DNA of 64,000 nt from Clostridium sp. D53t1_180928_C8 (GCF_015667795.1 NZ_JADPEL010000010.1:12967-76966); one strand, 5' to 3'; counted from the first letter of the stretch, positions 1-9,046 are shown. Numbers and translations are program-made. Notes: generated from the letters alone by a model not told the origin.

Positions 1-492
1 TGTTACTGTTTTAGGTAATATTAATAACCTTGCCAAAACTGGTTATACATTTATCGGTTGGAACACCTCTCCTTTAGGTACTGGTACTAATTATCTTCCT
101 GGTAATACTTTTCCAATGGGTATTAATAATGTTGCTTTATATGCTATGTGGAAAGCTCTTCCTACTTATACTGTAACTTATAATGGTAATGGCAATACTT
201 CTGGTTCCGCTCCTATTGATAATAATCATTACCTTACCGGTAATCCTGTTACTGTTTTAGGTAATATTAATAACCTTGCCAAAACTGGTTATACATTTAT
301 CGGTTGGAACACCTCTCCTTTAGGTACTGGTACTAATTATCTTCCTGGTAATACTTTTCCAATGGGTATTAATAATGTTGCTTTATATGCTATGTGGAAA
401 GCTCTTCCTACTTATACTGTAACTTATAATGGTAATGGCAATACTTCAGGTTCCGTTCCTATTGATAATAATTATTATTTTGAAGGTGGTAC
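1..492 (+). repeat. 246-bp in-frame tandem repeat
   Basis: Bases from 1 to about 206 recur almost unchanged from 247 to about 452, giving a period of 246 bp (82 codons). After that the second unit changes sequence and leads into a diverged terminal unit (about 475-650). More copies probably lie upstream of the window. Near-identity, including at silent positions, indicates recent duplication or gene conversion. Confidence 0.9.
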
Positions 493-676
493 TGTAACTG
501 TATTAGATAATCCATATTCATTAGCTAAAAATGGATTTAGTTTTGCTGGATGGAGTATCTCTCCTTTAGGCAATGGAAAGATATATCATGAAGGTAATAC
601 TTTTATAATTGGAAATTCTGATGTGGTGTTTTATTCTATATGGTGTAGAATAATTCGTGGTATTAAAATATTTTAA
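2..676 (+). CDS. InlB B-repeat surface protein, C-terminal part
   Basis: The reading frame is open from the first bases of the window, so only the last 224 residues are present. It consists of Listeria-Bacteroides (InlB B) repeats, recognisable by GYTFIGWNTSP and ALYAMW, with an 82-residue period. Two copies are nearly identical in DNA; the last one is clearly diverged (GFSFAGWSISP, VFYSIWC) and the protein ends soon after it. No LPXTG sorting signal or C-terminal membrane anchor is visible, so attachment must depend on the missing N-terminal part or the protein is secreted. In this family such repeats form beta-grasp-like stalks of surface proteins. The family call is firm; the function is unknown. 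Confidence 0.85.
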   Translation, partial: VTVLGNINNLAKTGYTFIGWNTSPLGTGTNYLPGNTFPMGINNVALYAMWKALPTYTVTYNGNGNTSGSAPIDNNHYLTGNPVTVLGNINNLAKTGYTFIGWNTSPLGTGTNYLPGNTFPMGINNVALYAMWKALPTYTVTYNGNGNTSGSVPIDNNYYFEGGTVTVLDNPYSLAKNGFSFAGWSISPLGNGKIYHEGNTFIIGNSDVVFYSIWCRIIRGIKIF

Positions 677-692
677 ATAATTTATATTTATT

Positions 693-750
693 ATACTTCT
701 CCTTTTTGTATTCATAGTATATTACTCATGAAGGAGAAGTATATTTTATT
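693..750 (+). terminator. Terminator after the InlB-repeat gene
   Basis: ATACTTCTCCTT (693-704) pairs with AAGGAGAAGTAT (731-742) and is followed by a T-rich tract. It separates the plus-strand repeat gene from the convergent DUF362 gene. Confidence 0.7.
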
Positions 751-802
751 TAATGATACTTCTATATATAATAATTAACCTAAGCTAACGACCTTAAAAC
801 AA

Positions 803-2302
803 TTATACTTTTAATAAATATTCATTAGACTCCTTAGAATTAAAAAGCCTGTCATATATTATTACAGCAATATCAATTATATATCCCTTAGGATAAGTAT
901 ACTTTTCTATATCTAAAATAAACATATTTGTATCACTTATAAAATCTTCCCCTGATTTAATTACCTTGTAATCTATAAGACTACCATTTATCCTTAATTC
1001 AGCTCTTACTATAGGTGTACCTTTGCTGTTTACTCTATTGATTTTATACCCTATAACATATTTACTCTCGCTAATCTTTTTTGCTCCAATACAATTGACT
1101 TCATATCCCAAATTTTGTCTATTAGCTACTCTTGCTCCTCCAAAACCATCAGGAAATGGATATCTACCATCTTTGTAAATATTACATAAATATTGCCTGT
1201 GCTTAAAAAAATCATTACTCTCTCCAACTCTAATATAACTTGGATCCATTGTTCCTAAACCATTTTCATAAGCTTTCTCCAATAAGCCTATTGACCTTGG
1301 ATCATACCCTCCTAATACAGCCTCAACAGTATCTATTGCTACACTATCCTTTGATGCCATTATTGCATTTGTTACAATATAATCTACTGGGCTATCAGAA
1401 AAATAATTTTCACCTATATGCCCTGTATTATTTAAAGGACCTTGTCTATTTCCAGTTAAACAATCCATAATAACAAAATCATAACTTCTAATTAAATGCT
1501 GAGCACATAAATATTGATAAAGACCTTCCTTATTATGAACTCCAGTCTCATCAATATATAATCCATTATGTCCTAATCTCCCACTGTCACCATCTATATA
1601 ATTTCCATGCCTTATCCCATAATGTAGCTTAATTGCACCTGTCATTCCAGCTAATCCATGACTCTTAAATATCGGAAGTCCAATAAATATATCACAATAT
1701 TCATCTGGATATAAACCTGACTTTTCTGCTTCCTCCTTTGTTCTTAAGAAACAAGGAAAACTAACTATAATATCATTTGAATCTTTAACCTTTACACTAT
1801 AAGTCTTGCGATGTAAATTAGGATCCTCTAGATTTACTAATTTAGCCACAGAAGTTCCATCAAGATAACCATCAGCATTTGAGTCATAACACACATCCCC
1901 TTCATCTACTGAATTATCTCCTGTTCTCTCAAGTCTTGCCCAATAAAAGCTTTTTGAGTTGTACTTAGATGATGGATTTGCTTCTGGGTAAAAAACAGTA
2001 TCAATAACCTTCAAGTCTGCAGTACCTTCTGTACCTATTATTTCTCTTATCTTTTCAGCTACATACCTTGTAATTCTTGCATCTGTATTGCATCCTCTAC
2101 CTTTATCACCATATGCCCCTATATCGCTACCAAGTACATTTACCTTTATTACAACCTTGTCCCCTTTTTTTATAATTGAATTTAATCCAGCATTACCTAA
2201 TACCTGATAAATAGCTTTATCAATCATATCACATACTTCTCTATCATTAGGCTCTGCCTGTTGTGCTGCAAATCCAACCTGTACTAACTTCTGCTTATCC
2301 AT
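803..2302 (-). CDS. DUF362 domain protein
   Basis: This 499-residue protein carries DUF362 features: KVVIKVNVLG near the N-terminus, a central IGLPIFKSHG...TGAIKLHYG block, and SKDSVAIDTVEAVLGG further on. No signal peptide, membrane segment or ferredoxin-type cysteine cluster is visible, so it is probably cytoplasmic. The last ~90 residues look like a small beta-rich extension. GGAGG lies just upstream of the ATG. It is downstream of the sulfatase block on the same strand but separated by a hairpin and about 170 bp, so it may have its own promoter. DUF362 has no settled biochemical function and I assign none. Confidence 0.75.
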   Translation of the reverse strand: MDKQKLVQVGFAAQQAEPNDREVCDMIDKAIYQVLGNAGLNSIIKKGDKVVIKVNVLGSDIGAYGDKGRGCNTDARITRYVAEKIREIIGTEGTADLKVIDTVFYPEANPSSKYNSKSFYWARLERTGDNSVDEGDVCYDSNADGYLDGTSVAKLVNLEDPNLHRKTYSVKVKDSNDIIVSFPCFLRTKEEAEKSGLYPDEYCDIFIGLPIFKSHGLAGMTGAIKLHYGIRHGNYIDGDSGRLGHNGLYIDETGVHNKEGLYQYLCAQHLIRSYDFVIMDCLTGNRQGPLNNTGHIGENYFSDSPVDYIVTNAIMASKDSVAIDTVEAVLGGYDPRSIGLLEKAYENGLGTMDPSYIRVGESNDFFKHRQYLCNIYKDGRYPFPDGFGGARVANRQNLGYEVNCIGAKKISESKYVIGYKINRVNSKGTPIVRAELRINGSLIDYKVIKSGEDFISDTNMFILDIEKYTYPKGYIIDIAVIIYDRLFNSKESNEYLLKV

Positions 2303-2438
2303 GAACTTTTTCCTCCATCACAATATTAATCCTTGTATTTTTAATGATTTACAATACATTAATATTCTCTACATAATACTTTTGTGTATAAAATAAATTA
2401 TTATATATTTATAAAGGAGCTTAAACTGAAAAATATTA

Positions 2439-2463
2439 GGAGCCTCAAAAACGTTGAAGCTCC
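2439..2463 (-). terminator. Hairpin after the sulfatase-maturating enzyme
   Basis: GGAGCCTCAA (2439-2448) and TTGAAGCTCC (2454-2463) form a 10-bp stem with one mismatch, 10 bases beyond the stop codon of the gene at 2473. T-rich sequence lies on both sides, so it may work in both directions. Its arms are identical to those of the terminator at 6785-6808. Confidence 0.65.
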
Positions 2464-2472
2464 CTTTTCCTT

Positions 2473-3582
2473 TTAAAATCTTAAATTTTTAACTACATCA
2501 TAAAACTTATCTAAATTTTTTGAGAAAAATTCATAATATGCTTCACAATAATAATTGCTATTTTCCTTATTATTTTCTCTATTTCTTCTACATCCACCTC
2601 TACATATATTTTTAAACCTGCATAAATTACACTTTGGACTTTTATTTAAAGATTCCTTAATAAAGTTTATAGTAATTTCTTTTTTGTGGATATCATCAAA
2701 ACTTTCTTCTAATATATTTCCTATTGCATATTTTTCATAAGTATAAAAATCACATGGATACATAGACCCATCACTTTCAATAATATGTTGACATGAACAT
2801 ACTCCCCTCATATCACAGGATTCATATTCTCTACCTAAAAGTAATGATAGTATATTATCAAAATATCTTATGCTTACATAATTACCTTCCATAGCATCCT
2901 TATACCAAAGATTAAATAGTTTACATAAAAACTGTGAATACTCTTGTGGTGTTAATGAATAACTACTTGTCCCATTATCATTTTCTAATGGATCTAAACA
3001 AGGTATAAACTGTAAATACTTAAAATTATTTTTCTTAAAAAATTTATAAGTACTATCAATCTTCTTGCTCATAACAGATGTTACAACTGTAAGAATATTA
3101 AAATCAACATCATACTTCTTTAAAAAATTAATACCCCTCATTACATCATTGAAAGTATCTCTCTTTAACGAATCAACTCTATTTAAATTATGAATATCCT
3201 TATTACCATCAAGTGAAATACCTACTAAAAAGTTATTTTCCTTAAAAAATTGTGCTATTTCATCATTTATAAGAGTTCCATTAGTCTGAATATGATAATT
3301 AAATTTAGTTTTATTCTTAGTTTCGCTAGTACACCTTACTAATTCTTTATAATAATCTAGCCCAACTAAAAGAGATTCTCCACCTTGAAAGCCTATTGTA
3401 CAGCTTCCACCGCTACAATATTCATCAACTTTTTTTATTACTTCTCTTAATGTTTCCTTACTCATAAATCCATAATCTCTAACATCACGTGCATCTGCAA
3501 TAGAATTATAAAAACAGTATTTACATCTTAAGTTGCACTTGCTGGATGATGGCTTTATCATTAAACTTATATTTTTTTTCAT
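2473..3582 (-). CDS. Anaerobic sulfatase-maturating enzyme (radical SAM/SPASM)
   Basis: It oxidises the active-site Cys of sulfatases to formylglycine without oxygen. Counting from the upstream ATG at 3588, the radical-SAM cluster motif CxxxCxxC is Cys18/22/25. The C-terminal SPASM cysteines are Cys258, 264, 279, 320, 323, 329, 333 and 348, with Asp280 following Cys279 as in the Clostridium perfringens enzyme, where that Asp is catalytic. The spacing matches that enzyme almost residue for residue. I prefer the second ATG (3582) because GAGAGG is 9 bases before it and only 3 before the first. It lies directly downstream of two Cys-type sulfatases, its expected substrates. Confidence 0.92.
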   Translation of the reverse strand: MKKNISLMIKPSSSKCNLRCKYCFYNSIADARDVRDYGFMSKETLREVIKKVDEYCSGGSCTIGFQGGESLLVGLDYYKELVRCTSETKNKTKFNYHIQTNGTLINDEIAQFFKENNFLVGISLDGNKDIHNLNRVDSLKRDTFNDVMRGINFLKKYDVDFNILTVVTSVMSKKIDSTYKFFKKNNFKYLQFIPCLDPLENDNGTSSYSLTPQEYSQFLCKLFNLWYKDAMEGNYVSIRYFDNILSLLLGREYESCDMRGVCSCQHIIESDGSMYPCDFYTYEKYAIGNILEESFDDIHKKEITINFIKESLNKSPKCNLCRFKNICRGGCRRNRENNKENSNYYCEAYYEFFSKNLDKFYDVVKNLRF

Positions 3583-3648
3583 CTGCATATACCTCTCATT
3601 TGATTTTTAAATTTACTCTTTTATATGCCCTTAACTACTTTATATTAT

Positions 3649-5139
3649 TTATTTTTCTCTTGTAGCATCTACCATAGTAAGTCCTGTTGCATAATCTAAC
3701 TGACGATTTTCATCATAATCTTCTTCTCTCTGTCTTGTTACTCCAGTATAAGCCCAAGTTGCTTCTCTAGCATCCTTTCTCCAAGGCCTTTGTTCCCAAT
3801 AATATCCTCTAAATGGATCTCTAGTTTCATTCATCCATTGTAAAATATCATTATGAAGAGAATCACGAATCTCTTTCATACTATCATCTAATATTAAATT
3901 ATTCATTTCAGCAGGATCTTTTTCTAAATCATATAACTCATCTGAAGTTAATAAATTAATTACTAATTTATATCTTCCATCAAATACACATCTAATAGGC
4001 TGGAATCCTCCAAAACCATCATGGTCCACTTCATACCTTCCGAACTCTAAGAATACTTTATCATTTATTTTAACTGATACGTCTTCCGTTAATGGCATTA
4101 ATGACTTACCAGGCATCATCTTATATTTCTCTATTCCAAAGAAATCTAGAATAGTTGGTGCTAAGTCAATATGAGAAATAGGATGTTTATAAAGTGTGTT
4201 TTTATCCTTAATAGACTTTCCAGACATTATAAATGGTATGTTAACTATTTCTTGATACATTGATGGCCCCTTATTATCTAATTGATGTGAATGTAAATGA
4301 TCACCATGGTCTGATGTATAGCATACTAAAGCATCTGGCGCATAGTTTCTATAGGCATCTAAAATTCTTCCTATCTCATAATCTACAAATGTATTACTTC
4401 CAAAATATACAGGCACTTTAATTTGAAGTTTTTCTCTATCTACTTCACTCTGATCCTTTGCCCATACTTTATGATGTTCTGGCTTATTCTCTAAAGTGTC
4501 ATATATATTCTCACTTTTAGGGAATTCATAATCCTCATATAATTCAGCATACTCTTTTGGACAAATAAAGGGATGATGTGGTTCATCATATGATACAACT
4601 AATAAAAAATCTTTATCTTTATTTTCTTCTAAAAACTCTATAGCTCTGTTAGAACATCTATGAGCAAAAGTAAAATCCACCTTATATCCTTCCCCTTCAT
4701 AAATTGTACTAGGAATTCTTGATTTAACTCTTTCCTCTTCTGTTAATTCATCTAAATAATTTTTCATATCATACCAATAATCTGGATTCCATTCTTCAGG
4801 ACATTTTCCCTCTCCAAAATAATCTCCTCCATCTAAGTGCCATTTTCCTATATACCCATTTGCAATTCCGGAATCTTTAATTCTTTTTCCTATAGTCTTA
4901 ACCGTTTTATCTATACCCACACAGTTTGTCCACGCTCCACTTGAATGAGGATATAATCCTGTAAACAATGCTGCTCTTGCTGGTCCGCAAACTGGTTGAG
5001 CTGTATAAGCATTTTCAAATAAGATCCCTTCTTCACTTAATTTATCAAGATTAGGTGTCTTCATATCTTTATTACCATAACAGCCAACCATATCTTTTCT
5101 TTGGGTGTCTGTCATTATAAATATAAATTGTTTTGCCAT
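3649..5139 (-). CDS. Cys-type sulfatase (S1 family)
   Basis: This 496-residue sulfate-ester hydrolase has the signature CGPAR at Cys51, the residue converted to formylglycine, followed by AALFTG. Metal-site residues are seen as MTDTQ (Asp11) near the start and SDHGDH in the middle. The start is set at 5139 because AAAGGGGAG lies just before that ATG; an upstream in-frame ATG at 5172 has no such site. No signal peptide is visible, so it probably acts inside the cell on imported sulfated sugars. It follows the second sulfatase by about 50 bp and precedes the maturating enzyme, so the three are probably one operon. The substrate is not determinable here; a host glycan is likely by context. Confidence 0.9.
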   Translation of the reverse strand: MAKQFIFIMTDTQRKDMVGCYGNKDMKTPNLDKLSEEGILFENAYTAQPVCGPARAALFTGLYPHSSGAWTNCVGIDKTVKTIGKRIKDSGIANGYIGKWHLDGGDYFGEGKCPEEWNPDYWYDMKNYLDELTEEERVKSRIPSTIYEGEGYKVDFTFAHRCSNRAIEFLEENKDKDFLLVVSYDEPHHPFICPKEYAELYEDYEFPKSENIYDTLENKPEHHKVWAKDQSEVDREKLQIKVPVYFGSNTFVDYEIGRILDAYRNYAPDALVCYTSDHGDHLHSHQLDNKGPSMYQEIVNIPFIMSGKSIKDKNTLYKHPISHIDLAPTILDFFGIEKYKMMPGKSLMPLTEDVSVKINDKVFLEFGRYEVDHDGFGGFQPIRCVFDGRYKLVINLLTSDELYDLEKDPAEMNNLILDDSMKEIRDSLHNDILQWMNETRDPFRGYYWEQRPWRKDAREATWAYTGVTRQREEDYDENRQLDYATGLTMVDATREK

Positions 5140-5190
5140 AAAACTCTCCCCTTTATACTCCCATAAATTCAAATTTTTATACTATGTTAT

Positions 5191-6567
5191 CTAATTTTCA
5201 ACATGTTCTTTTGCCGGTACTATTTTCGGGGCTTCTTCTCCGGCTTCTATCATATGCCTGCATAAACTTTCTGCTAATTTTGCACGTATATCCTTGTAAC
5301 TTTCATCTCTTACTAGATTATTTAGTTCATATGGATCATTTTTCAAATCATATAAAAAGTCTTCTTCATATAGGTCACTTCCTGAAAACTCCCAACCATT
5401 TTTATTTGGTGCGTAAACACTATACAGATAATCTTCTGTACGAATACATCTACCTACACGACTTTCGCTTATTTGTGCAAATACTTCATTTACACGATTT
5501 TCAGTTTGTCCATTTGCTACACTTTTTAAATCTTCTCCAGCCATATCTTCTCCAACATTTACTCCTGCCATTGATAAGAATGTTTTTGGAAGACTTACTG
5601 TACTTACTAAATCTTTAACCCTATTTCCACCTCTAAATCCTGGTCCTGATATTATTAGAGGTACATGTAAACAACCTGAATGACATGAACGCTTATAATC
5701 ATCATGTCCATTTAAATTTTCATCTGTATTTCTTGTTTTGAAATGAGAACCATGATCGGAAGCATATACTATTATAGTATTTTCATATATTCCCATATCT
5801 TTTAACTTATCTACTAATCTCCCTAAATTATCATCTAAGCTCTTACAGCAACCTAAGTAATCTGGATATTCTTCTCTTGCATTTCCACCTAAAGCTTCTA
5901 AATCACCTGGTAATTTACAATTATTGTATATTTCTTTAGAACCATCTGGTCCTTCATATCTATCTCTATCATTTTGATGATGTGGTTCAATATGAGATAT
6001 TGTCATAAAGAAAGGCTTTTCACCTTTATATCCATCTAAAAATTCTAAAGCATAATCAGTTATACAATCTACACGGTACCCTTTAAATTCACATTTATTC
6101 ATATTTTCATCAAAAACATAACCATCATATCCATGAGAAGTAAATTCTAAAACATCTGAAGCTCTCCAGAAACCATTATATCCTCCTCTTCTATCTAATG
6201 GCACCGCCACTGTTGTATAATCCACTTTAGGTGTTTCTTCAAATCCACCATTACTTGCTAAATGCCATTTACCAATATATGCAGTATCATAATTTGCTTC
6301 ATTAAAATAATCAGCCAAGGTCTTTATATTCCTTGGTAACTCTATATTATTTCTGAAACATCCAATTTGAGTTGGATATTTTCCTGTTTGGAATATTGCC
6401 CTACAAGGTCCACATACCGGTTGAGCTGTATAAGCTTCTTCAAACAATACTCCATCTTCTGCTAATTTATCTAAATTAGGTGTTATATCTAGTTCTTGTC
6501 CATAAGCACCTATAGTATCCCACCTTTGTTGATCCGAAAAATAAAATATAATATTTGGTTTATTCAT
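5191..6567 (-). CDS. Cys-type sulfatase (S1 family)
   Basis: This is a 458-residue sulfatase with CGPCR at Cys52. The first Cys should become formylglycine; the second Cys in the motif is unusual but permitted by C-X-P-X-R. Metal-binding parts are SDQQ (Asp12) near the N-terminus and ASDHGSH in the middle; GKWHL is also typical. There is no signal peptide. It is first in the presumed sulfatase operon; GAGGAGAG precedes the ATG. It shares only the general fold motifs with the downstream sulfatase and has a different middle region, so the pair likely act on different sulfate linkages (inference). Confidence 0.9.
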   Translation of the reverse strand: MNKPNIIFYFSDQQRWDTIGAYGQELDITPNLDKLAEDGVLFEEAYTAQPVCGPCRAIFQTGKYPTQIGCFRNNIELPRNIKTLADYFNEANYDTAYIGKWHLASNGGFEETPKVDYTTVAVPLDRRGGYNGFWRASDVLEFTSHGYDGYVFDENMNKCEFKGYRVDCITDYALEFLDGYKGEKPFFMTISHIEPHHQNDRDRYEGPDGSKEIYNNCKLPGDLEALGGNAREEYPDYLGCCKSLDDNLGRLVDKLKDMGIYENTIIVYASDHGSHFKTRNTDENLNGHDDYKRSCHSGCLHVPLIISGPGFRGGNRVKDLVSTVSLPKTFLSMAGVNVGEDMAGEDLKSVANGQTENRVNEVFAQISESRVGRCIRTEDYLYSVYAPNKNGWEFSGSDLYEEDFLYDLKNDPYELNNLVRDESYKDIRAKLAESLCRHMIEAGEEAPKIVPAKEHVEN

Positions 6568-6774
6568 AAAAACTCTCTCCTCTTTCTATTATCCCCTTAA
6601 TTTCTATACCTCTTCAACCTTACTTATCATCTCTCAACTTAATTGTAACATAATACTCTTTTGTCTTAAATTAACAATACCTACTTTTTAAATTTTAAGC
6701 TTATTATGAAATCTTTTTTAAAATATATTCACCTTATATTTTTATAATAATAAACAATTAAAAGGTGTAAAATT

Positions 6775-6808
6775 AAATAAAAGAGGAGCCTCAAAATATT
6801 GAAGCTCC
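6775..6808 (-). terminator. Terminator after the deaminase gene
   Basis: On the minus strand GGAGCTTCAA and TTGAGGCTCC pair around a 4-base loop (plus 6785-6808) and are followed by CTCTTTTATTT. It closes the creatininase/deaminase unit before the sulfatase operon. Confidence 0.8.
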
Positions 6809-6853
6809 CACTTTATTCATACTATAATTTAAATTATAGTCCATACATCATAT

Positions 6854-8101
6854 TTATTTTAATATTTCAACCTCAGTTTTAACTACCTGTGGTTCTTTCC
6901 AAAATAAAGTTTTTCCATTTCTTATAGATGCTAATACTCCTGCCCTTTCACATACTGCTTCAAATTCTGATTTTGCATTTAAAACTATAAAATTAGCAGG
7001 CTTTCCTTCTTCTATTCCATATTGATCTTGAATATTCATTGTTATTGCACCATTAGTTGTTATTAAATCTAAAGCATTATCTATTTCTTCAAAAGACATC
7101 ATTTGAGCTATATGAATTCCATGATCTAAAATCATCATCATATTTCCATTACCTAAAGGATACCATGGATCTGACATTGAGTCTTGAGCAAAACAAACAT
7201 TAATATTTGCATCATTTAATTCCTTTACTCTTGTTAATCCTCTACGCTTTGGATAAGTATCTTGTCTTCCTTGCAGATAAATATTTTCTGTTGGGCAAGC
7301 TATGAAGTTTACTTTAGATTGTTTTAATAACTTCATAAGCTTAAAAGCATAAGCATTATTTACTGAACCAAAAGAACAGGTATGGCTAGCAGTTGTTAAG
7401 TGCCCAATATCATTCATATATGCTAAAGCTGCTAAAAGCTCTAAAAATCTTGATTGATCATCATCTGTTTCATCACAATGAACATCTATTAATTTATTAT
7501 ACTTTAATGCAAGCTCTACAGTTTTGTGTATTGATTTTTCTCCAAACTCTCTTGCGAACTCAAAATGTGGAATAGCTCCTACACAATCAGCCCCCATTTT
7601 TAATGCCTCTTCTACTAATAAATCTCCACCTTTATATGCGTACATACCTTCTTGTGGAAATGCTACAACTTGTATAGTAACTATATCTTTAAGCTCTTCT
7701 CTTAACTCTAATAATGCTTTAAGAGATGTTAATGATGGATCTGTTACATCTGCATGAGTTCTTATAAACTGAACACCATTTAACATTTCCTTCTTTATTC
7801 CAAGCCTTGCTCTTTCTTTTATTTCTTCTATTGTTAAATCTGATTTTGTTTCACTCCATCTTTGAATCCCTTCAAATAATGTTCCTGTTCCATTTAATGC
7901 CCCATCTTTCCTTGCTGTAAAAACATAATCTAAATGAATATGTGGATCAACATAAGGTGGAAGTACTAAATTTCCTTTTAAATCAACTTCTTTATCACCT
8001 TGAATATTATTGCCTATTTTTTTAAATACACCATCTTCTACTAATATATCAATTAAATCTTTTTTACCCTTTAATCTAACATTTTTATATACACAATTCA
8101 T
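6854..8101 (-). CDS. CodA-family amidohydrolase, likely creatinine deaminase
   Basis: This 415-residue protein matches cytosine deaminase CodA along its length: DPHIHLDY metal ligands, GTLFEGIQRW, a conserved FPQEG substrate loop, HCDETDDDQSRF, YPKRRGLTRV and DPWYPLG. The metal Asp of CodA (D313 in E. coli) is kept, but the next residue, the substrate-contacting D314, is Ser (QDSMSDPW against HDDVFDPW). That change, and the creatininase gene 36 bp upstream, favour a ring other than cytosine. Creatinine deaminases are known to overlap with this family; the product would be N-methylhydantoin plus ammonia. The start at 8101 is chosen for GGGGGA 5 bases upstream. Isoguanine or cytosine remain possible substrates. 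Confidence 0.8.
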   Translation of the reverse strand: MNCVYKNVRLKGKKDLIDILVEDGVFKKIGNNIQGDKEVDLKGNLVLPPYVDPHIHLDYVFTARKDGALNGTGTLFEGIQRWSETKSDLTIEEIKERARLGIKKEMLNGVQFIRTHADVTDPSLTSLKALLELREELKDIVTIQVVAFPQEGMYAYKGGDLLVEEALKMGADCVGAIPHFEFAREFGEKSIHKTVELALKYNKLIDVHCDETDDDQSRFLELLAALAYMNDIGHLTTASHTCSFGSVNNAYAFKLMKLLKQSKVNFIACPTENIYLQGRQDTYPKRRGLTRVKELNDANINVCFAQDSMSDPWYPLGNGNMMMILDHGIHIAQMMSFEEIDNALDLITTNGAITMNIQDQYGIEEGKPANFIVLNAKSEFEAVCERAGVLASIRNGKTLFWKEPQVVKTEVEILK

Positions 8102-8137
8102 AAATATCCCCCTTAAAATCAAATTTTCATAAGAATT

Positions 8138-8887
8138 TTATTTAAACTCTCTTTTACATATCTTAATTAACTCTGGAATAACATTATCTACTATTACTTT
8201 ACCCTTTTCACTTGATGATGATTTTGCACTAGCTAAAGCTCCTGTTTCTGGTACATCATCCTTATATAATGGATATCTAAAGTACGGAAGAGCTTCTGTT
8301 TCTTCAACTTCAACATTTCTTTCGAACTTAACTAATTCTGGTGCAAAATACATCATTAATGATGTTTCTGTAACTGCAGCATGTTCGAAAGCCCATCCTG
8401 GAAATGGTACTTCATTAAATATTTCATCAATAGCTTTCTTTGGTAGTGGATCCCACCAATTTGAAGCAACCATTGTAGCTTTACCATTAGTATCTCTATT
8501 TACTAAATCCATTGCTTCTACTACAAATGCTTCGTTTTCATAGTGAGCATTCATAATAAAAATCTTTGTAAATCCATCTTTGACTATTTCCATTAAAATA
8601 TCATAAACAAGTCTTATTACTGTTTCTCCATTTAAATCTATAGTTCCTGGAAATAAAGGGCCACCCCCACTTAAAGGTTTTGATTTGTACCCATAGCTTA
8701 AAGTTGGCATAATTACTCCATCAATCTCTTTTGCTAAACTTAATGCAAATCCTTCTGCTATTTTGCTATCTGTACATAATGGAAGATGCATTGCATGTTG
8801 CTCTGTTGCACCTATAGGTAAAATAATAACCTTATCCTTACTTTTATCAAATTCACTCCATGTCATATCATTCATAAAATAACTCAT
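8138..8887 (-). CDS. crnA: Creatininase (creatinine amidohydrolase)
   Basis: It interconverts creatinine and creatine. Metal ligands align with those of Pseudomonas creatininase at a constant offset of five: Glu29, His31, Asp40, His115 and Glu117. Other shared blocks are YGYKS...SGGG...FPGT, MNAHYEN, GWAFEHAAVTETSLM and SAKSSSSEKG near the end, a closer match than to other family members such as MftE. It is 249 residues, close to the normal length. It is first in a two-gene unit with the CodA-like deaminase and divergent from a PucR regulator. The Shine-Dalgarno before 8887 is weak (AAGAAGAG), and an in-frame ATG follows at codon 5. A terminator-like hairpin lies in its leader. Confidence 0.88.
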   Translation of the reverse strand: MSYFMNDMTWSEFDKSKDKVIILPIGATEQHAMHLPLCTDSKIAEGFALSLAKEIDGVIMPTLSYGYKSKPLSGGGPLFPGTIDLNGETVIRLVYDILMEIVKDGFTKIFIMNAHYENEAFVVEAMDLVNRDTNGKATMVASNWWDPLPKKAIDEIFNEVPFPGWAFEHAAVTETSLMMYFAPELVKFERNVEVEETEALPYFRYPLYKDDVPETGALASAKSSSSEKGKVIVDNVIPELIKICKREFK

Positions 8888-8958
8888 TGCTCTTCTTATC
8901 TACCTTCCGTATATTTTTAATCTCCACTTTTTGTTTTTACTTTTTAATTGATTAAATG

Positions 8959-8992
8959 AAAAAGGCTCTAAGCGAATAAATCACTTAGAACC
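8959..8992 (-). promoter_or_regulatory. Leader terminator hairpin of the creatininase unit
   Basis: On the minus strand GGTTCTAAGTG and CGCTTAGAGCC form an 11-bp stem (two G-U pairs) with a 7-base loop, followed directly by TTTTTCATTT. It lies about 70 bases before the creatininase start and downstream of the likely promoter, with no upstream gene to terminate. This is the arrangement of an attenuator. Confidence 0.7.
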
Positions 8993-9017
8993 AAATTGTT
9001 CTTTCTTTATAATTTAT

Positions 9018-9046
9018 ATGATAATTAAATTAAGTAACATAGTCAA
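9018..9046 (-). promoter_or_regulatory. Promoter of the creatininase unit
   Basis: On the minus strand TTGACT (9041-9046) is 17 bases from TATCAT (9018-9023). Transcription would start near 9011, leaving only about 19 bases before the leader hairpin. Confidence 0.6.

Noticed and set aside
5184-5618. Long plus-strand frame opposite the sulfatase gene
   Set aside because: It is a shadow of the sulfatase coding strand, with low-complexity Leu/His content and no ribosome site.
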